A stretch of 64,000 nucleotides of DNA from Nematostella vectensis (Eukaryota > Cnidaria > Anthozoa > Actiniaria > Edwardsiidae), in assembly GCF_932526225.1 (NCBI RefSeq), contig NC_064037.1, positions 12,506,203-12,570,202 on the forward strand, in the 5' to 3' direction. The notes under the pieces are model-generated. The model made no database searches, had not been told where the DNA came from, and worked only from the letters and a program-made list of their open reading frames with translations. Positions 25,201-40,049 of the stretch are shown here, in pieces (the stretch's first letter is position 1; each line of letters starts with the position of its first letter). A program made the translations under genes and the position numbers.

Positions 25201-28200
25201 AGGGGGCAAGGGGGAGAGGACAAAGGGCAAGGGGTAGAGGACAGAGGGCAAGGGGGCAAGGAGGAGAGGACAGAGGGCAAGGGGGCAAGGAGGAGAGGAC
25301 AGAGGGCAAGGGGGAGAGGACAAAGGGCAAGGGGGAGAGGACAGAGGGCAAGGGGGCAAGGGGGAGAGGACAGAATGCAAGGGGGAGAGGACAGAGGGCA
25401 AGGGGGAGAGGACAGAGGGCAAGGTGCAGAGGACAGAGGGCAAGGGGGGGAGGACAGAGGTCAAGGGGGAGAGGACAGAGGGCAAGGGGGGGAGGGTGGT
25501 AGGAGAAAAAGGAAAGAAAAGACGCCCTGGGAGTCTGTTCTATAAAAGTCTTCTCTCCAGCACCCCCCCTCCTTTGTCTTGTTTCTTATCGCAAAAATTG
25601 AATTATTCGATATATTTACTGTGTATCTCTTTGCTAAATTTTTTATCATATTCCAACAGGAGTTATTCGTTTGAATCACAACTTCTCAGTTTTCTCGAAT
25701 TTGGGGTCTTGGCAGGTATGAATTTGGCATACTTTGTACCTCTTGGAGGTGATATTAATGAAACAAATAAAATGGCTCACAATTAAAAAAGGTGGGGGGA
25801 AGGAGGAGAGAGAGGGAGAGGGAGAGGGGGAGGAGAGGGTAGGAAGTAGGAGAGGGTGGTTGCTTCTCATTTTGCACATGCTTTATGTTTTGGTGAATTT
25901 CATCAAATACCTGAGAGCCCCAACAGTGGCAGAGGGATTGAAAACAATCTCTGCTCCATTGATACTGAACATCAACCAGTTGAGGGGGTGATGGCGGGAG
26001 TAGCAGATGCTGACAGCTATTCGTCCTATAAGGTTAAGAAATAAAGTTAACAATCAACGTTACCACACTGCAGTCGCTGCGGAATGGGATAAAATCATAT
26101 ATCAGAACTCATGTGTCAGAACTTCTAACTTAGATAGTATGAACCTTACACAACTACAATGGCGATAGTACATAGGGAGAACATGACCAAAAAGTGCTTT
26201 TATCCATAGTGCTAAAAAAACTGGTTTAAAAAAAGTAAAAAAGTCTAGAACCCTATTTCTAAGAGCGGGTTTTTTTACTCGTGATTCCAGAATGAAAATG
26301 ATTAGAATAGAAAAAGCGTGCGTTCGTTTATCCCGCTTTCCCATTCCGGAATGGAATGAAGGCCATTCCACCCATTCTGCTACCTGTAGCAGAATGACTT
26401 GTGTAACGGCATTCAGTTATGCGTTCATAAGATGTTATCGATTGATTACAACGGTTAATAATTACTTACGTAGCCTGTGTTGTACCTATTTGATCGGCCT
26501 TAAATATCAAATTACCGTAAGAACTGATTACCTAATAGGACAAACGTGAGATAACTGTGACAAATAAATCAAGACTAGAAGCCTTTCTAGAGACCCGCCA
26601 ACGTTGGTGAATGAAACCATTTTGTTTGTTATAACTAATATTCAATAGTAACAGATCTCTACTCAATTTAGACGTGTAATTTAGTGCCTTTGATTATCGT
26701 AATTTAGCGCATTGTAACAATAGCTTAATAACTGTACCTATTTTATTATCATTGATTTCAGTTTGACCATACGCACGAGATTGTGAAAATAAAAAAACTA
26801 AAAATCGTATGCGTGCTTACACGTTCGTGCAAAAAGACTTCCGATCACGACCATTACAACTTGAATGCAAATCTGAACATTCTCTACCACTAATTCCTAT
26901 TCCAGAATGATAGGAAAAAAACGTTCCCTAACATAGTAAACAATAAAAAGTCTGTTTTATAGTACACACATTCCTGTCCTCGCTATACCATAAAACTTTG
27001 AGTTTGACACCATGGTTTGGAGGAAAATGGCTGAAATTGTCTGACAGAACCCATTTCAGAGTGTATTTTCACATCTAGCTCAATGAGGTTTCTGCAGTTT
27101 TCTTTCTTCAAAACTCACCAAACTGTGTCTGGAATACCTGATGGCCCATGTCACCTTCCATATAGTAGGTGGACTAAAAAAAATAACATGAGAGCATTTA
27201 AAGGAAAGTTTTTATCAGCAAGACATAGTCACATAGCATCATTTCCATACCTCATTGAAATCTCCCACTCTCGGGATGTGGTTCTTTCTTGTTTTGCCAA
27301 TAACTTCTCCAGTATTTGAAATAATGACTGAAAATAAATAATGATGAATTTTGTTGTACAATTTAGTGTGCAATTTTAAGAGCAAAAAGCAATTAAACAT
27401 TGATGTCCTACCGGCAGTGTTCCATAAAATTTCCTGGTGAGTGTGATCACGCTCAAGAATAGGACTCACTATCACCATGTTGTATTGCTTTGCCCACTAA
27501 AACACAACACTTTGATGTCAAAACCATAAAATATGCTTAAATGCATTGTGTTCACTAAAATGAGCACAGCACTTTACAGGAGAAGGAGATAAGTCACAAA
27601 TTACAGAGATTATGAGTCAAGGGACTCAGGATTATACAGGGTTATGTCCCAAAAATTTTAGGGCCAACCTTTAGACTTCACATAATTTTTGGCAAGGGTG
27701 AGAGACTCAAAGATTCAACTGAAAACTGAGAGACTTGGAAAACTGTCCCTAAATCTGAGGTAAGCACTAAGCAAGTCTGAGTCAGGAGTAAAGTACATAG
27801 ACCAGGTTAACAGATTGGAAAATTAATACATCCCAATATTATTCAATCAAAATACCCAAATAGTCTTCTTCTAATCATAAATAATATAAATAAGGTTCTC
27901 CAAAAACTGGTAGTGGACTCTACTAAATTTTTGTCTTTCATAAAACTTCTTCATTACACCTTTCTAGGTGCCAGCTCTAGACCAAAAAAGAATTTACACA
28001 TTTTCATATGTAATGGTTTTAACGTCTTGCACAAGAAGTTGTCAAAGACCAAAATTTGGCAGGGTGAACTACCAGTGTTTGGAAATCCTAATATCATTCA
28101 TTATCATCAATACTACCTCTTGACACAACCTCACAGTTGGCCCGTCCTCGGCTGACTCCGCAAACTCAGTCCAGGGTTGTTTTTCGCGTGTACAGAAGGC

Positions 28201-30561
28201 AAAAGGCATGGCTGAAATATTAAGAATTGATTGGTAACAGTGTTGACATGGGGCAAATTAAAATGTGTTTAGAAAAGTCAGGTACCCTATTTTACACTAG
28301 TACACTGTGCTAAATAGCACAGTGCCATTTTTCTAGCTTGTTTGCTTAATTCCTTAAAAGGAAATTATATAACCCAATTTAGGAGTCGACTTTAACAATT
28401 TCTTTATTTTTTTATCATCCTAGAACTGTGTATGTCAGGAATTTCCACATAAATGCCCCAGCTCTTTTAGACCGGCATTTATTACAGCCATTGACTGCAG
28501 ATATGAAGTTAATTTGTCTTTCATTTTAAAAGTGAAAGAGGTATTTCCACTCACCAACTAGTGTCATCTTTTGCCTATGATTTCCTCTGCCTTTAGAATC
28601 CTAACTAAACTAAGTCACATAAGAATAAAGATTTAAACTTTAGCTATAGAATAGAAATAAATAGTAACAAGTGTTCCTGAAAGCTACATAGTAGCATACA
28701 CACCCACCACACTCCAAACACTAGACACTATACAATGTTATAGCTTACACATTGAACATTCTAACTACTAGTCTACATCTTTTTCACAAGCACCACATCG
28801 TCCATCAGATTAAAGCTACTAAAAGAAAATACACTCTACATAAAAAAAAATTCACCTTACTAATACAATTCTCTACATGAAATCACAAAATATCTGCTAC
28901 ACCTAACTACATATTTAACTAACTACACCATATTGATTGGTTATACAAAAGGTAATAGAAACCCATTTACACAGCCGTCAGTAAACAAGCAAGCTGCTTT
29001 AAAGGGAGAAGCCTTTCATAAAAAGAGTTGAGGATGAATTTCCTATAAATATATAAACTAACTAATCAGGAAAGGCTGCACTCAAGCGTTAAAAATAGAT
29101 CCCCTTTGTAAAAATTCTACTTTGTTAGGAAAGGACTTAGACATACAAATAAGGAATCCAGAAAAAAAATGATGAAAAAATGAAAACATATATCTATGTA
29201 ATAATTACATGTTGAATATCTAAATAAAATTTATGAAAAAAAAGGACTTACTCCAGCACTCTTGGAAGCAGATAACATTGACTTTAGATAAAGCTGCTGC
29301 CTTGACAATGTCTTTCATTCTGTTATGTAGACCTTCTTTCTGTAGCACAAGAAAGGGGAGTGCAAATTAAACTACAGTGCTATCTTCATTAAGCAGTCAC
29401 CCTTGCACCTGAGACAAGTACCTGTTTAAAGAGATTGGCAGTTTAACAGAGGTATCTAAGAACAGAATTCAGTTTCTTGACCGTAAAGAATTTGAAATAT
29501 ATTACTCATCTTGAAGTAGCCCATAGTCATACTACCTAGACCAATCAATTGCCTTACTGTGTGTAGTTAAATGGTTTGTGATGTGTAGGTGAAAACAAAA
29601 AAAAATATGGTTTATATATTCATTTGATATTTTCAGATGAGACAGGGTCTTGAATCTGGCTATAAAGACAATAATAATTATCCACACCTGTTTGGCAATT
29701 GGCATATTTGTTGGCTCCACTATCTTGTTTTGGACAGCTCCAATTCGTACCAGACGTGGCTGCCTCAGCTCTTCAGCTGCCGCATCTATCTTGTACCCAG
29801 CAAGCTCAAAATCTAGCTCAGCTGCCATGGAAACTGCTGCAGCAGGCAGAGAAAGGTCACTGGAAAATAAAAAGGAAAATGAATGAGATTCTTTTTTGTG
29901 AACTTTTATTTAATGGAAACTAATTTGTGTATTGTCTACAACAAAGTTGAATAGTTCCACTTTTTGTTGTTGTTATTTTGCGGCCAAAGCCTGAGCATTT
30001 TAGTATTGTGAAGTGCTTCATAAGATTCTCGGCATGACCATCCTGGATGCAGCACTTGTGAGTGGGGATTGCCTTAAACCATAGAGGTGCCCATGTATCA
30101 GCTGGGAAAAATATACAATTTGCACATTATTAATATCGCCTAAGATTTACAAGCTATAATAATTCCAATAGCAAATATCTCTTCCTTTGTTATTTTTAGG
30201 CATGAATTCCTTGTTATGGAAAAGTAGGGCTCCAACTAATCCTCGCTTTTCCACTCACTATCAATACAAAAGTGAACCTTACTAAACTAATAAGAGTGGC
30301 GGAAGTTTTTTTTCTTCAAAAACAAATTATTTACTTTATCATGTTTTCGTACATGTCACCGGGATCACCAAGGTCTTACTCGAACTTTGCAAAATCAGTT
30401 TGCAAAATTTATACAAAATCAACGAAAACTCACAATTCAGGTAATTAAAGGGCATTTTACCTGACAGGATTTCCATATAGGATCCTCTTTACTTCCTTTA
30501 GATCTTCTGCAGGAAGGTTTTTCTCCAAAGTTTTGTTCAAACTCTCAAACTCAGCCGCCAT
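22300..30561 (-). CDS. UPB1: Beta-ureidopropionase, complete, 14 exons
   Basis: Exons in coding order: 30461-30561, 29688-29859, 29252-29339, 28117-28211, 27412-27496, 27251-27327, 27119-27173, 25911-26025, 24242-24323, 23807-23849, 23573-23599, 23462-23502, 22575-22661, 22300-22395. Total 1,164 nt, 387 residues (human 384), every junction in phase, including a 27-nt microexon. It is a nitrilase-superfamily amidohydrolase that hydrolyses N-carbamoyl-beta-alanine and N-carbamoyl-beta-aminoisobutyrate, the last step of pyrimidine degradation, in the cytosol. The catalytic triad is in place: Glu118 in VICFQECW, Lys195 in [10 protein letters not shown], Cys232 in [12 protein letters not shown]. 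The residue two after Cys232 is Ser where vertebrates have Gly. The start ATGGCGGC is the first ATG of the first exon. One intron contains a 1 kb minisatellite. The gene is divergent from acetoacetyl-CoA synthetase. Confidence 0.97.
24511..25497. repeat. G-rich 21-bp minisatellite, about 1 kb
   Basis: About 45 copies of a 21-bp unit built from GAGGACAGAGGGCAAGGGG and variants (AGGA, GCAA and TAGA changes; some units with an added GGCAAGG). The + strand is almost pyrimidine-free. It lies in the beta-ureidopropionase intron between exons 24242-24323 and 25911-26025. Because 21 is a multiple of 3, long open frames appear on both strands; these are artefacts. A short GGGAGAG purine run follows at about 25794-25855. 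Confidence 0.97.
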
Positions 30562-31149
30562 CTTGACCAAAAACCGAGAGGGACTGGAGCCGCCGATCTC
30601 TTCAGAAGGGGGGAGGGGTGGATTGAATTGAAAAGTGGAAGTGTGACTTTCATGCTATTTCTTTCTAAAATACAAGTGTTTACTTAGATGATTTATATTG
30701 CTGAGAACGAAAATCTTTTGGAAAGATTAGAGAAAGGTTTTGGTATAATAATTTATCTGTCCTACCTCACATGCTACGGTACAAAACCCCTCCCCACCTT
30801 CCCCATGTTGACTTCAATGGCCACTTCAAGGGCAAGCCTGAAGTTCAAACCTCATTCAACTTATCACTTTTTATGTACTTAGTTGAAATAACTCTTTCCC
30901 ACAGATAACAAGGGCATTTAATAGGAAATCCTTTAAGAAAACATACATTATTTTTGCAATTTTAATGGAAGTCTTAAATCTGTCGACGTGGCGGGAAAAG
31001 CGAATTCTACGAACCCGCCGGAGCGTTGCCAAGCGAGGGGTTGTTTTCCTATCCAGAGAACACTGAGAATTCTGCCTCTATCCTAGATTATATCAAGCGG
31101 GAAAAAAGGTTACTGCTCCATATTGGTAGCGGTAGTGTTTTACGTAAAA
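30562..31149. promoter_or_regulatory. Divergent promoter region of UPB1 and AACS
   Basis: 588 bp separate the two start codons, so the promoters of both genes and their 5' UTRs must lie here unless upstream exons exist. Two E2F-like words occur, GGCGGGAAAA at 30990-30999 and GCGGGAAA at 31097-31104, on the AACS side. No TATA box is evident. Confidence 0.5.
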
Positions 31150-34100
31150 ATGGCTGCCGTTCAAAGTGAAATGTTGCCACTTTTGATGTGGAAACCGCGG
31201 GGAAGTAAAATGTCTTCAAATATGGACGCGTTTCGTGAAGCTGTCAACCGGAAATTCAGCAAGAACTTTGGTAAGAAAGTTTGACAAAACTTTAATGTCA
31301 TTTTTAATCGTTAACATCGATTAAGACTACTTGACTGTAGCACTCAAATTGATTGAAGACTTCTGGTTATAAGTTACATGTATCTTTGCGTTGTTAAATT
31401 ATGATGCAATCATTCATTCATTCAAGGTCATTTTGTTGAGTCTGGACTCCTCTCGGACTCAAAAGTTAGTTGTGATTATTTTAATTTTTAGATCAAAACC
31501 TTGACTTAACATAAAACGGAACTGACTTTTGCTAAAATATGCAAAACGTGGACATTTTGTAGATTTCCTCATGTAAATAAGATGCTCACACCCCCAACAC
31601 ACCCCCAACAATAAACACCTGCTAATTTGCGTAATAAATTACTGTTCATATTTTGCTCGAGATTTCTTCACATCCAACCACCTTATGCATCATTTTTAGC
31701 AGTTTAAGCATTAAATTGTTCTTAAAGATGTCAAATTGAGTGAGTGGTTGATCTTATATTGTCATATAATGGCTTTTGATAGAAATATAGGAGTTATCCC
31801 TGGCCCGTAGCCAGGGGGGGTCTGGGGGGTTTTGAAGAACCACCCCACACGACTCGAAGGTCCGCCCTGGTGAAGGTTAATTGAGTATCGCTGCAAGCTA
31901 GGACGAGCTACTTAGGAGAAAATGGGTAAATGACCCCCCCCCCCCCCCCCCCCTTCAAAATCCTGGCTACAGGCCTGTACCATAAACATTATTTCTAATT
32001 GTCTATTCCAGAATCTTATGAGCAGCTGCGGTTATGGAGTGTAGATCACTATGCTGAGTTTTGGGAAATGTTCTGGACCTTTTCTGGAATTATTCACTCC
32101 CAGACATATGATGAAGTAAGTTTGTTAAAAGGGGCTTCCTGCTCTTAACTTAAATCTATGACGCACTTGGTGATTTTGTACACGAATATGAGCGAATTAG
32201 ATTGCCAGCAAATCTCATCGCTAGTATTGGACGGACCAGACATCAAGATATCAGTGAATTAACCGCTGAGGCAGCAGACAGACCTGGCAATTTTCAGTGA
32301 TTGAAATTCGGTCATAGAGTGTACAAAATCGGCTGTGTCATATGTTTTATAGTGCATATGTTTTATAGTGTTTTATATTTGCATCCATTTGCCTTCTACA
32401 AACCTATTCCTTATTTGTCTAGCTATTTTTCTGTAGCATGTAGCGGTCACATATAATATTGTTTACAAACCTTAATAATGCAGGGGCTTTGAAGCTGTTA
32501 CAGTTTGGGCTTGGGAGGCTCAACACTTATTCACCGACATCATCATATTTATTTTGAAACAATTTATAAGGAATCTAGGGCATGCTTTGCCGTTGAAAGA
32601 TAGACATTTCTGAATTTTTTAAAACACTAAAAATATTTTTCCCTATTTATATCACTTAGATATTCATATCCCTGGTCTTGCCCACTCCCTGATAAACACA
32701 TTTAAAAAATGGTTATATGCATCTGTTTTCGCTTTTGTTTTGAATACAACTTCATCATATCAGGTAATAGACACAACGAAAAGAATAGATGAAATTCCTG
32801 AATGGTTCCACGGTGCAAGAATGAACTATGCAGAAAACTTGCTACAAGGCAAAGATGAAGACATAGCCTTATACACAGCAGGTATGTGGGCCTACAAGCG
32901 TGTGCCCAGTATGGTGGTTTTAAGGCATCCAATTTTTACTAAGCGTCCAAGTTTCCAACCTGTATTCATTTGAAATTGCGACTCCCTTGGAAGACTCCCC
33001 AACCCTTACCCTTATAAAAATGAAGAGTCAAAGCAACCCCTCTTTTTGTTTGTTTGTTTGTTTGTTTGTTTGTCCTGTTATCTTGTCAGTATTTGACAAT
33101 CCTAAAATAAGAAAATACTCACTTTTTGGTGGGTGTGTTCATGGGCGCACCCTATAGGTACGCACACCTGGCTATCCCGATGCACTCTGGATGGATAATT
33201 CAGTGGGTAACCACTTAACTATAATTTTAGGAGAAAACCAAGAAGTAAGAACAGTGACATTTCAGCAGCTTCGTGAGAAAGTTGCAGTTTTGGCATCAGC
33301 TCTAGGGAAACTTGGCATCAAAATGGGAGACAGAGTTGTTGGTAAGATACAAAGAACACACAAATTAAACTAATATTAACTGAGTTCTCCTTTCTGGTTG
33401 AAACTTGTTGCTTTTCCAGGATGAAAAGTTTATTTGCTAAATTGGCTTTCATGTATTTCAGGTTACATTCCAAACTGTGCTCTTGCTGTTGAGGCAATGC
33501 TTGCGGCAAGCAGTATAGGTGCAATATGGAGTTCCACCTCACCTGATTTTGGTGTCTCTGTGAGTATTTACACATTCAGTTATTACTGTGTATAAAAATG
33601 TTGTTCAGAGCTAAAACAGGCTGCTGTTGTAAATAACACACGCTGTCTTTCATAACCTTTTTTGCAGGGTGTACTGGATCGTTTTTCACAGATTCAGCCA
33701 AAAGTCATGTTTTCTGTCAATGCTGTCCGTTATAATGGAAAGATTCATGACCATATGGCAAAACTGGATGGTGTTGTTCAAGGTAAGTAGAGTGGTTTTT
33801 AAATATATCTTGAGCACACATTCAAGAATATGTGATATGTCACAATACTGTACAGGAAAACTATAACTTAATTGTTTTTTCAGGTCTTCCAGGGCTTGAA
33901 AAAGTAGTCATTCTCCCATTTGTTGGCACAGAAGAGAAAATAGAAATCAGCCAAATTAAGAATAGGTAAAGATATCTGCGATACAAGTAGACCTGTATGA
34001 TAGGTGTACACTTCAGGACAACAAGTCTTGCATAGATACCCTCCACTTGCTGGGTCTTTTCGAAAGTTGAAAAAAATTACCTACCCCTGTAACCTTGACC

Positions 34101-37100
34101 TAAAAAAGAATCAAAGCGAATTCTTATTTTCCATTCCTCTCCATCTTCTTCCTGGTGGTCCTTGATACACAAAAATTGCTGTACCCTGCTAGCAGAGGCC
34201 CTTTCAGGTGCAGTCCCAGGATTGGCCAAGAGGAGGGGGGCGCAGTCATAGGTATCATATGGAAAAAGCATAGTATTTGAAGATTTATGAAATCACCCAA
34301 TTTTTGGTTGCCAAGGGGGGTGCGCGTGCACCCCCCTGTGTACACACCTTCTTTTGTTTGTAGTTCTTTGTATTGGTTACAACCTCTTCTTCTTAGTTAC
34401 GATCACTTTGGGTTGCAAGGCTTGTTTTCACACAGGCTTACACCCAATAAAGAAAGAAGCTCTGCTCACAGGGTAGAATTGCTGAGAATAAAACAATTAG
34501 AGAATACCATGAAAACATACAATAGAGAGCCTGAGACTCTACATCTCTTTCTTTTTGTTTGTCTAAAATGTTTTTCCAATTCCTTCTCTTTTTGATGACT
34601 CTTTCTTTATTTTTCAGTATTTTTTTGTCAGACCTGCTCAAGTTAGCAGATGATAGGCCAGAGCTTGAGTTTAAGCAGCTTCCATTCAACCACCCATTGT
34701 TTATTATGTATTCCTCTGGTACTACCGGTCCACCCAAATGCATGGTTCACTCTGCAGGGGTATGTTGTCCTTTGATTTGCTATTTCTAGAACAATTTCTA
34801 GTTTTTCTGAGCAGCTTTTTGTTAGGAAACTTTTAAAGCCTTAAAAAATTATACACAGAACATGTAGTTTTTCCAACACGATCTCATACAGGGTTGAAAT
34901 GGTCCGTAGAATTGATTCAAGTCTCAGATAATGCAATGATAGAGTTGTCTGATTTTACACACCATTCTATATAAACCAGGCAAAATATCCGATGGTGAAT
35001 ATAACTTATATCCTATTGTAGGGTACTCTGCTTCAGCACCTGAAAGAACACAAGCTCCATGGCAACATGGGAAAAACAGACATTATAATGTACTACACTA
35101 CGGTAAATAAGCAGTAAACGCACAAAAAGATATTTCCTTGTGCTATTAAGGGTGAAGCTGTACACTAAATACAAAAGGGTAGATGTTTTGTTTACATAGT
35201 TTTCCTATACAGACAGGTTGGATGATGTGGAACTGGTTGGTCAGTGCGCTTGCGGTTGGTGCAGCATTAGTACTTTATGACGGCTCCCCATTCATTCCCT
35301 CCCCCTATGTGATTTGGGACCTTGTTGATGAAATAGGGTAAGTGGGGTGTGGCCATGGGCTCATAGGTGTCTTTTGCAATTAGTTATTAGCACTTATAAC
35401 TATCACTAATCATCACTATTTATCTAAAAAAATTATCCCTCATAATAATGATAATCATAATTTTCCTGCCGCTACTGAATCATCCAGACTGATTTGTGAT
35501 TATAATAATGGTGTTTAAATGTTTTCTCTAACCATCATCATAATCTTTATATTTCAGCAACATAATCACCATCAACATCATCACAATCATCGTCACCATC
35601 TACAACATTCTTCAAGTTTTTTGTCATTATCTTTTTCACCATCAACAAGAACAACCTAACCACAAAACTATTTTTACAATCATTATCATCAACAGCATAA
35701 TAAAAGGCATCAATCTTGTCATCACCATAATCATCATCCTTGTCATCACCAGCCTCATCACTATCATACAACTCCAAACATGTCATTTCAGCTGAATAGC
35801 TGGTTTATTAATACATTCATTCGAATAAATTACCTGCTGTAGGATCACAATTCTTGGGACAGGAGCTAGATGGCTTCAAGCACTAGAAGACAAGCATATC
35901 TACCCAAGTGAGCATTTTAATTATTCGTAACCTATTCACAGATAGTTTTGTCATTCGTTCATTTATTCAGCCAAATCTAGAATTCATTCTTTGTTTGTTT
36001 ATTCTGGTTAAATTTAGAGGATAGCAATCGGCTGACAAGTTTACATACTATTTTGTCGACTGGCTCCCCACTCAAGCCTGCAAGCTTTGATTATGTTTAC
36101 AAGCACATCAAGAGTGACCTTCTTCTTGGCTCAATCACTGGTAAGTTTGTACTAGCCTCCCTAAAACATTAAGCAAAAGAAAAAGAAGGACCATAGCCAG
36201 TATGGGGCAAACAAGGGCCTTGGCCTTGGTCATAATCAATTCCTGACTCTGTCCCTTCAAAATACTGGGACTTAATGTTGAACAATGAGTAACTCATCGC
36301 TGCTGTTGTCTTAAAGGTGGTACAGACATCATTTCTTTGTTTGCCGGACACAATACTGGACTTCCTGTGTACCGTGGAGAGATCCAGGCAAGGAGCTTGG
36401 GTATGGCCGTAGAGAGCTGGAACGAGGAAGGTATAAGGACAGCATAGCATAATTTGAAATTATTTATTGTTTGTTTTATAGTATAATTTTATGTTATTTA
36501 TAGTTTGACTACCTGTCAGCTTAGAAACAGGGACTAAGTGTTATCAAGTGGAAAACATGTTGTATGTAAGCACTATTGCTGAGAGCTTAAGACCTCCTCC
36601 CCTTTAGTAGAAGAGCCGTCCTTTATATATATATATATATATATTCATAGATCCCCAACTCCATTCTTTTCTTCTTGCTTCAGGTGTGTCTGTGTACGAT
36701 AGTAGTGGGGAGCTCATCTGTACCAAGCCCTTCCCTTGTATGCCAACACATTTCTGGAATGACCCCAATGGGAGCAAGTACAGGAAGGCTTATTTTACAA
36801 AATTCAAAGGTAGTATGGTCAACTCTCACTGTAAATAATGACCAGAGAAGGGCGGTACCCAGAACTAAAACAAATCCAACATAACCATGAATTTTATACC
36901 TCAAAATACCTTTTTTACTGAAGTACCTTTTCACAAGGACACAGCATGCACACTGTGAGCTGATTAGAAATGTGCATTTGATAAACCATCCATCCTTCTA
37001 CTTCACATAAAAGCAGAAAATTTATCTGTCTGCCACAGGCCAGTAGGCTTGAGAGGAGGGGTTCAGATATGCCCTCCAGCACTGCTCATTTTGTTTTTAG

Positions 37101-40010
37101 ATGAGTATTATTTTTAAAATCTCTGAAAATGTTCTTGACGAGCTCAACTTGGACATGCAGCTTCTTATGAATTCATAAGAGGGCGGAGAGCAGTGACATT
37201 TCACCATTTATGTAAAGAAGTTGCTTGAAGGAAAATAGAGAAATGCACCTGGGGTGAAATGTTGAAACAATACAATACCCACAATGGGTTTGTATCTCTT
37301 GCAGGAGTATGGGCACATGGAGACTTCTGCAAAATCACCTCTAGAACAGGGGGAATAGTTATGCTTGGTCGAAGGTTAGTTTGCTTTAGCTCCCTTTTCC
37401 ATACCTACAAATTCTTTTGACTGTTCTCAGTCTTACACTCTAGGATACATTAACATAAAGAAAACAATGGGGGGCGCAGCCCCTACTGGTCCTTTCCTTA
37501 TAATTTTTTAAAATATTGAGGGGCACGTGCCCCCAGTGCCCCACCCCTTGCTACGGCCCTGATCTTGCTTTTAGTTTGACTTCTCATAATAATAATAATA
37601 ATAATTAGTTTATTTTTCACTTTCGCAGTCCATGGACTGAATTACAGTGACGGTCAATTACGCATACATATAAATATATAATTAACTTATAATTTACACA
37701 TGATATATTGATAATTCACTCCAAGCCTGAGGTTGCAAACTTTACGCTAACAAAATTTCCGAACCTGTCGGTTTTGGTTGCTAGAGTGACATGGTCTTTA
37801 GGTCTTAAGTTGTAGTGCGAGGACTGGTTAATTATGCGTTTGTGTATTAGGAGATGGAGTGGATTGTCAGGAGTGACCTTACGGATAAACTTACTGCATG
37901 CTATTTTCCTGCGCTCCTCAAGGGTGGGAATACCAGCCTTGGCCAGCGCGTCCGCATAGGGGATAAATGGGAATATGATAGCCAAAGCGCGCCTCTGGAT
38001 CCGCTCCAGATCTTGCGATAAATATTTTGGAAGGTTGGCAAAGACTACGCATGCGTACTCCAGGATAGAGCGCACGAGACAGCAGTAAATGCTAACAAGG
38101 TCCCCTTGTGGGACACGACTCTTCTTGAGTTGCCTTATTGCGTAAAGGCGCCTGTTAGCTTTCTTCACTACATACTCGCAGTGAGCAGCCCATGTCAGAT
38201 CGTTGGAAATGTACACGCCGAGTAGCTTAAATGATGTCACTTCCTCAATATAGGTGCCACCGGTGGCAATGGGTTGAAGCTCACAGCTATTGTAGTGAAG
38301 AAAGCTTACACGCATCTCCTTGCATTTCGTTGGATTAAGTTGCATGTTGTTATTACTGGCAAATTCTTGAATATCCGACACAATATACCTCATTATTGAT
38401 GGTGAATTCCTGGGAATAACTTCCATTACTGTAAGGTCGTCGACAAACTTTGCCCTCAAGCTCCATTTGTCGACAAGCTCGTTCACCATTACAGCAAATA
38501 ATATAGGCGCTAATTTTGTGCCTTGTGGGATGCCCCCATTAAGCTTTCTAGGTTGAGATTTAAACGTGCCTATTTGGACAGACTGCGACCTTTCTAATAG
38601 GAAAGCAGCAACCCACCTTACTAAGCTAGGGTGCATGTCAGAACAGGATAACTTAGATAGTAATATCTTATGATCGATTAAGTCGAAGCCCTTTCTGAAA
38701 TCGGCAAAAAAGAAACGAATGGAACAATTACCTCTGTCTCCAGAAGGATTGCATTCCCTCTCATGATTTTATCATAGGACACTCCTTGGAGAAACATTTT
38801 TTTTTAACCTCAGAAGATACCATCTCCTTGAATTTAGACCCTTAAAGATAAGACAAGCATCCCGATTTACCCAAACTGTAGTGTATTAGCACACTTTACT
38901 TAAGTATCATATAACAGAGATGACGTTATTTATTGATAATGATTATTTGTAATACTATATAAGGTCATGCCGTTGCCATAAGTTGTAAATACTGTGATTA
39001 AAGATCAGTCTATATTCGCAAACCAAAGCGTGCGGTTGTGTTAACTGACTTTAATGAATATATAGCGAAAGACACTAAACAAACCTTGGAAGTACCCCAT
39101 GGGGCGAGGGAAGTTCCCCCCAGTTGAAGCCGCAGGGTATGGGGAGTACCTTACTGGACAACAGGATTACCCCACAGGGCAGGGCGTTACCCCATGGGGC
39201 ACTGGGAGTACCCCTTCTAGCATGGGGAGTACTCCAGAGAGCAAGGGAGGCCCCATGGGGGCCAGGGAATTACCCCACAGGGGGAGGAATAGATCTCTTG
39301 CATCTCTCAGTTTATACAAAGCTCCTTTTAATTTTCAGTGATGGAACTCTGAATCCAAACGGAGTTCGTTTTGGTAGTGCGGAAATCTACAACATAGGTA
39401 GGTCAAGCACACATTTCTAAATGCTGTAAATATTTGCACATAAACTTGCCTACACAGGAATCACATTTAAGGGATACTCGCATACGGGACTGATTTCCTA
39501 GTCCGTTCTTATGATTCATATAAAATTACCTCGCAGATTTTTTCTATAATGGACAATAGTAACAGCTCTCATTGTCTCATTTATGCGAGTTTTTCCTGTA
39601 ATTCTTTAGGAAAGAATGTTCAGCGAGCGAGAAGGGATAAGTGGATTTGAATGATAAGGTTGAGGATTAATTATAGAAAAAAAATGTATGGTCCCACTAC
39701 CAGGCTAATTTGGCTCCTGGCGGGGAGCGTTGCATGACACCGACCGCTGGGGCTTCAAAGAAGTCTATGTAGGGGGGGGTGGGGAATTAGAATTTGCAGA
39801 ATTGGAATTTATTCAGACGGATGGCGCTGAGCGCATGCATCAGCTGCCTATCGTTTGTAAACTTCGGGAGAACTTCTTAGTTTGTCTTTTGTTTTTAGTT
39901 GAAAAGTTCCCTGAGGTTGAAGACAGCTTATGTGTCGGTCAGCAAACGGACGATGGCGAGAGAGTGGTACTGTTTATCAAGATGGCCAATGGATGCAAGT
40001 AAGATATGAC

Positions 40011-40049
<39 letters not shown>

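Noticed and set aside
24420-25485. Long Pro/Leu/Ser-rich and Glu/Gly/Lys-rich open frames on both strands
   Set aside because: They are products of a 21-bp minisatellite whose period is a multiple of three; they lie in a UPB1 intron.
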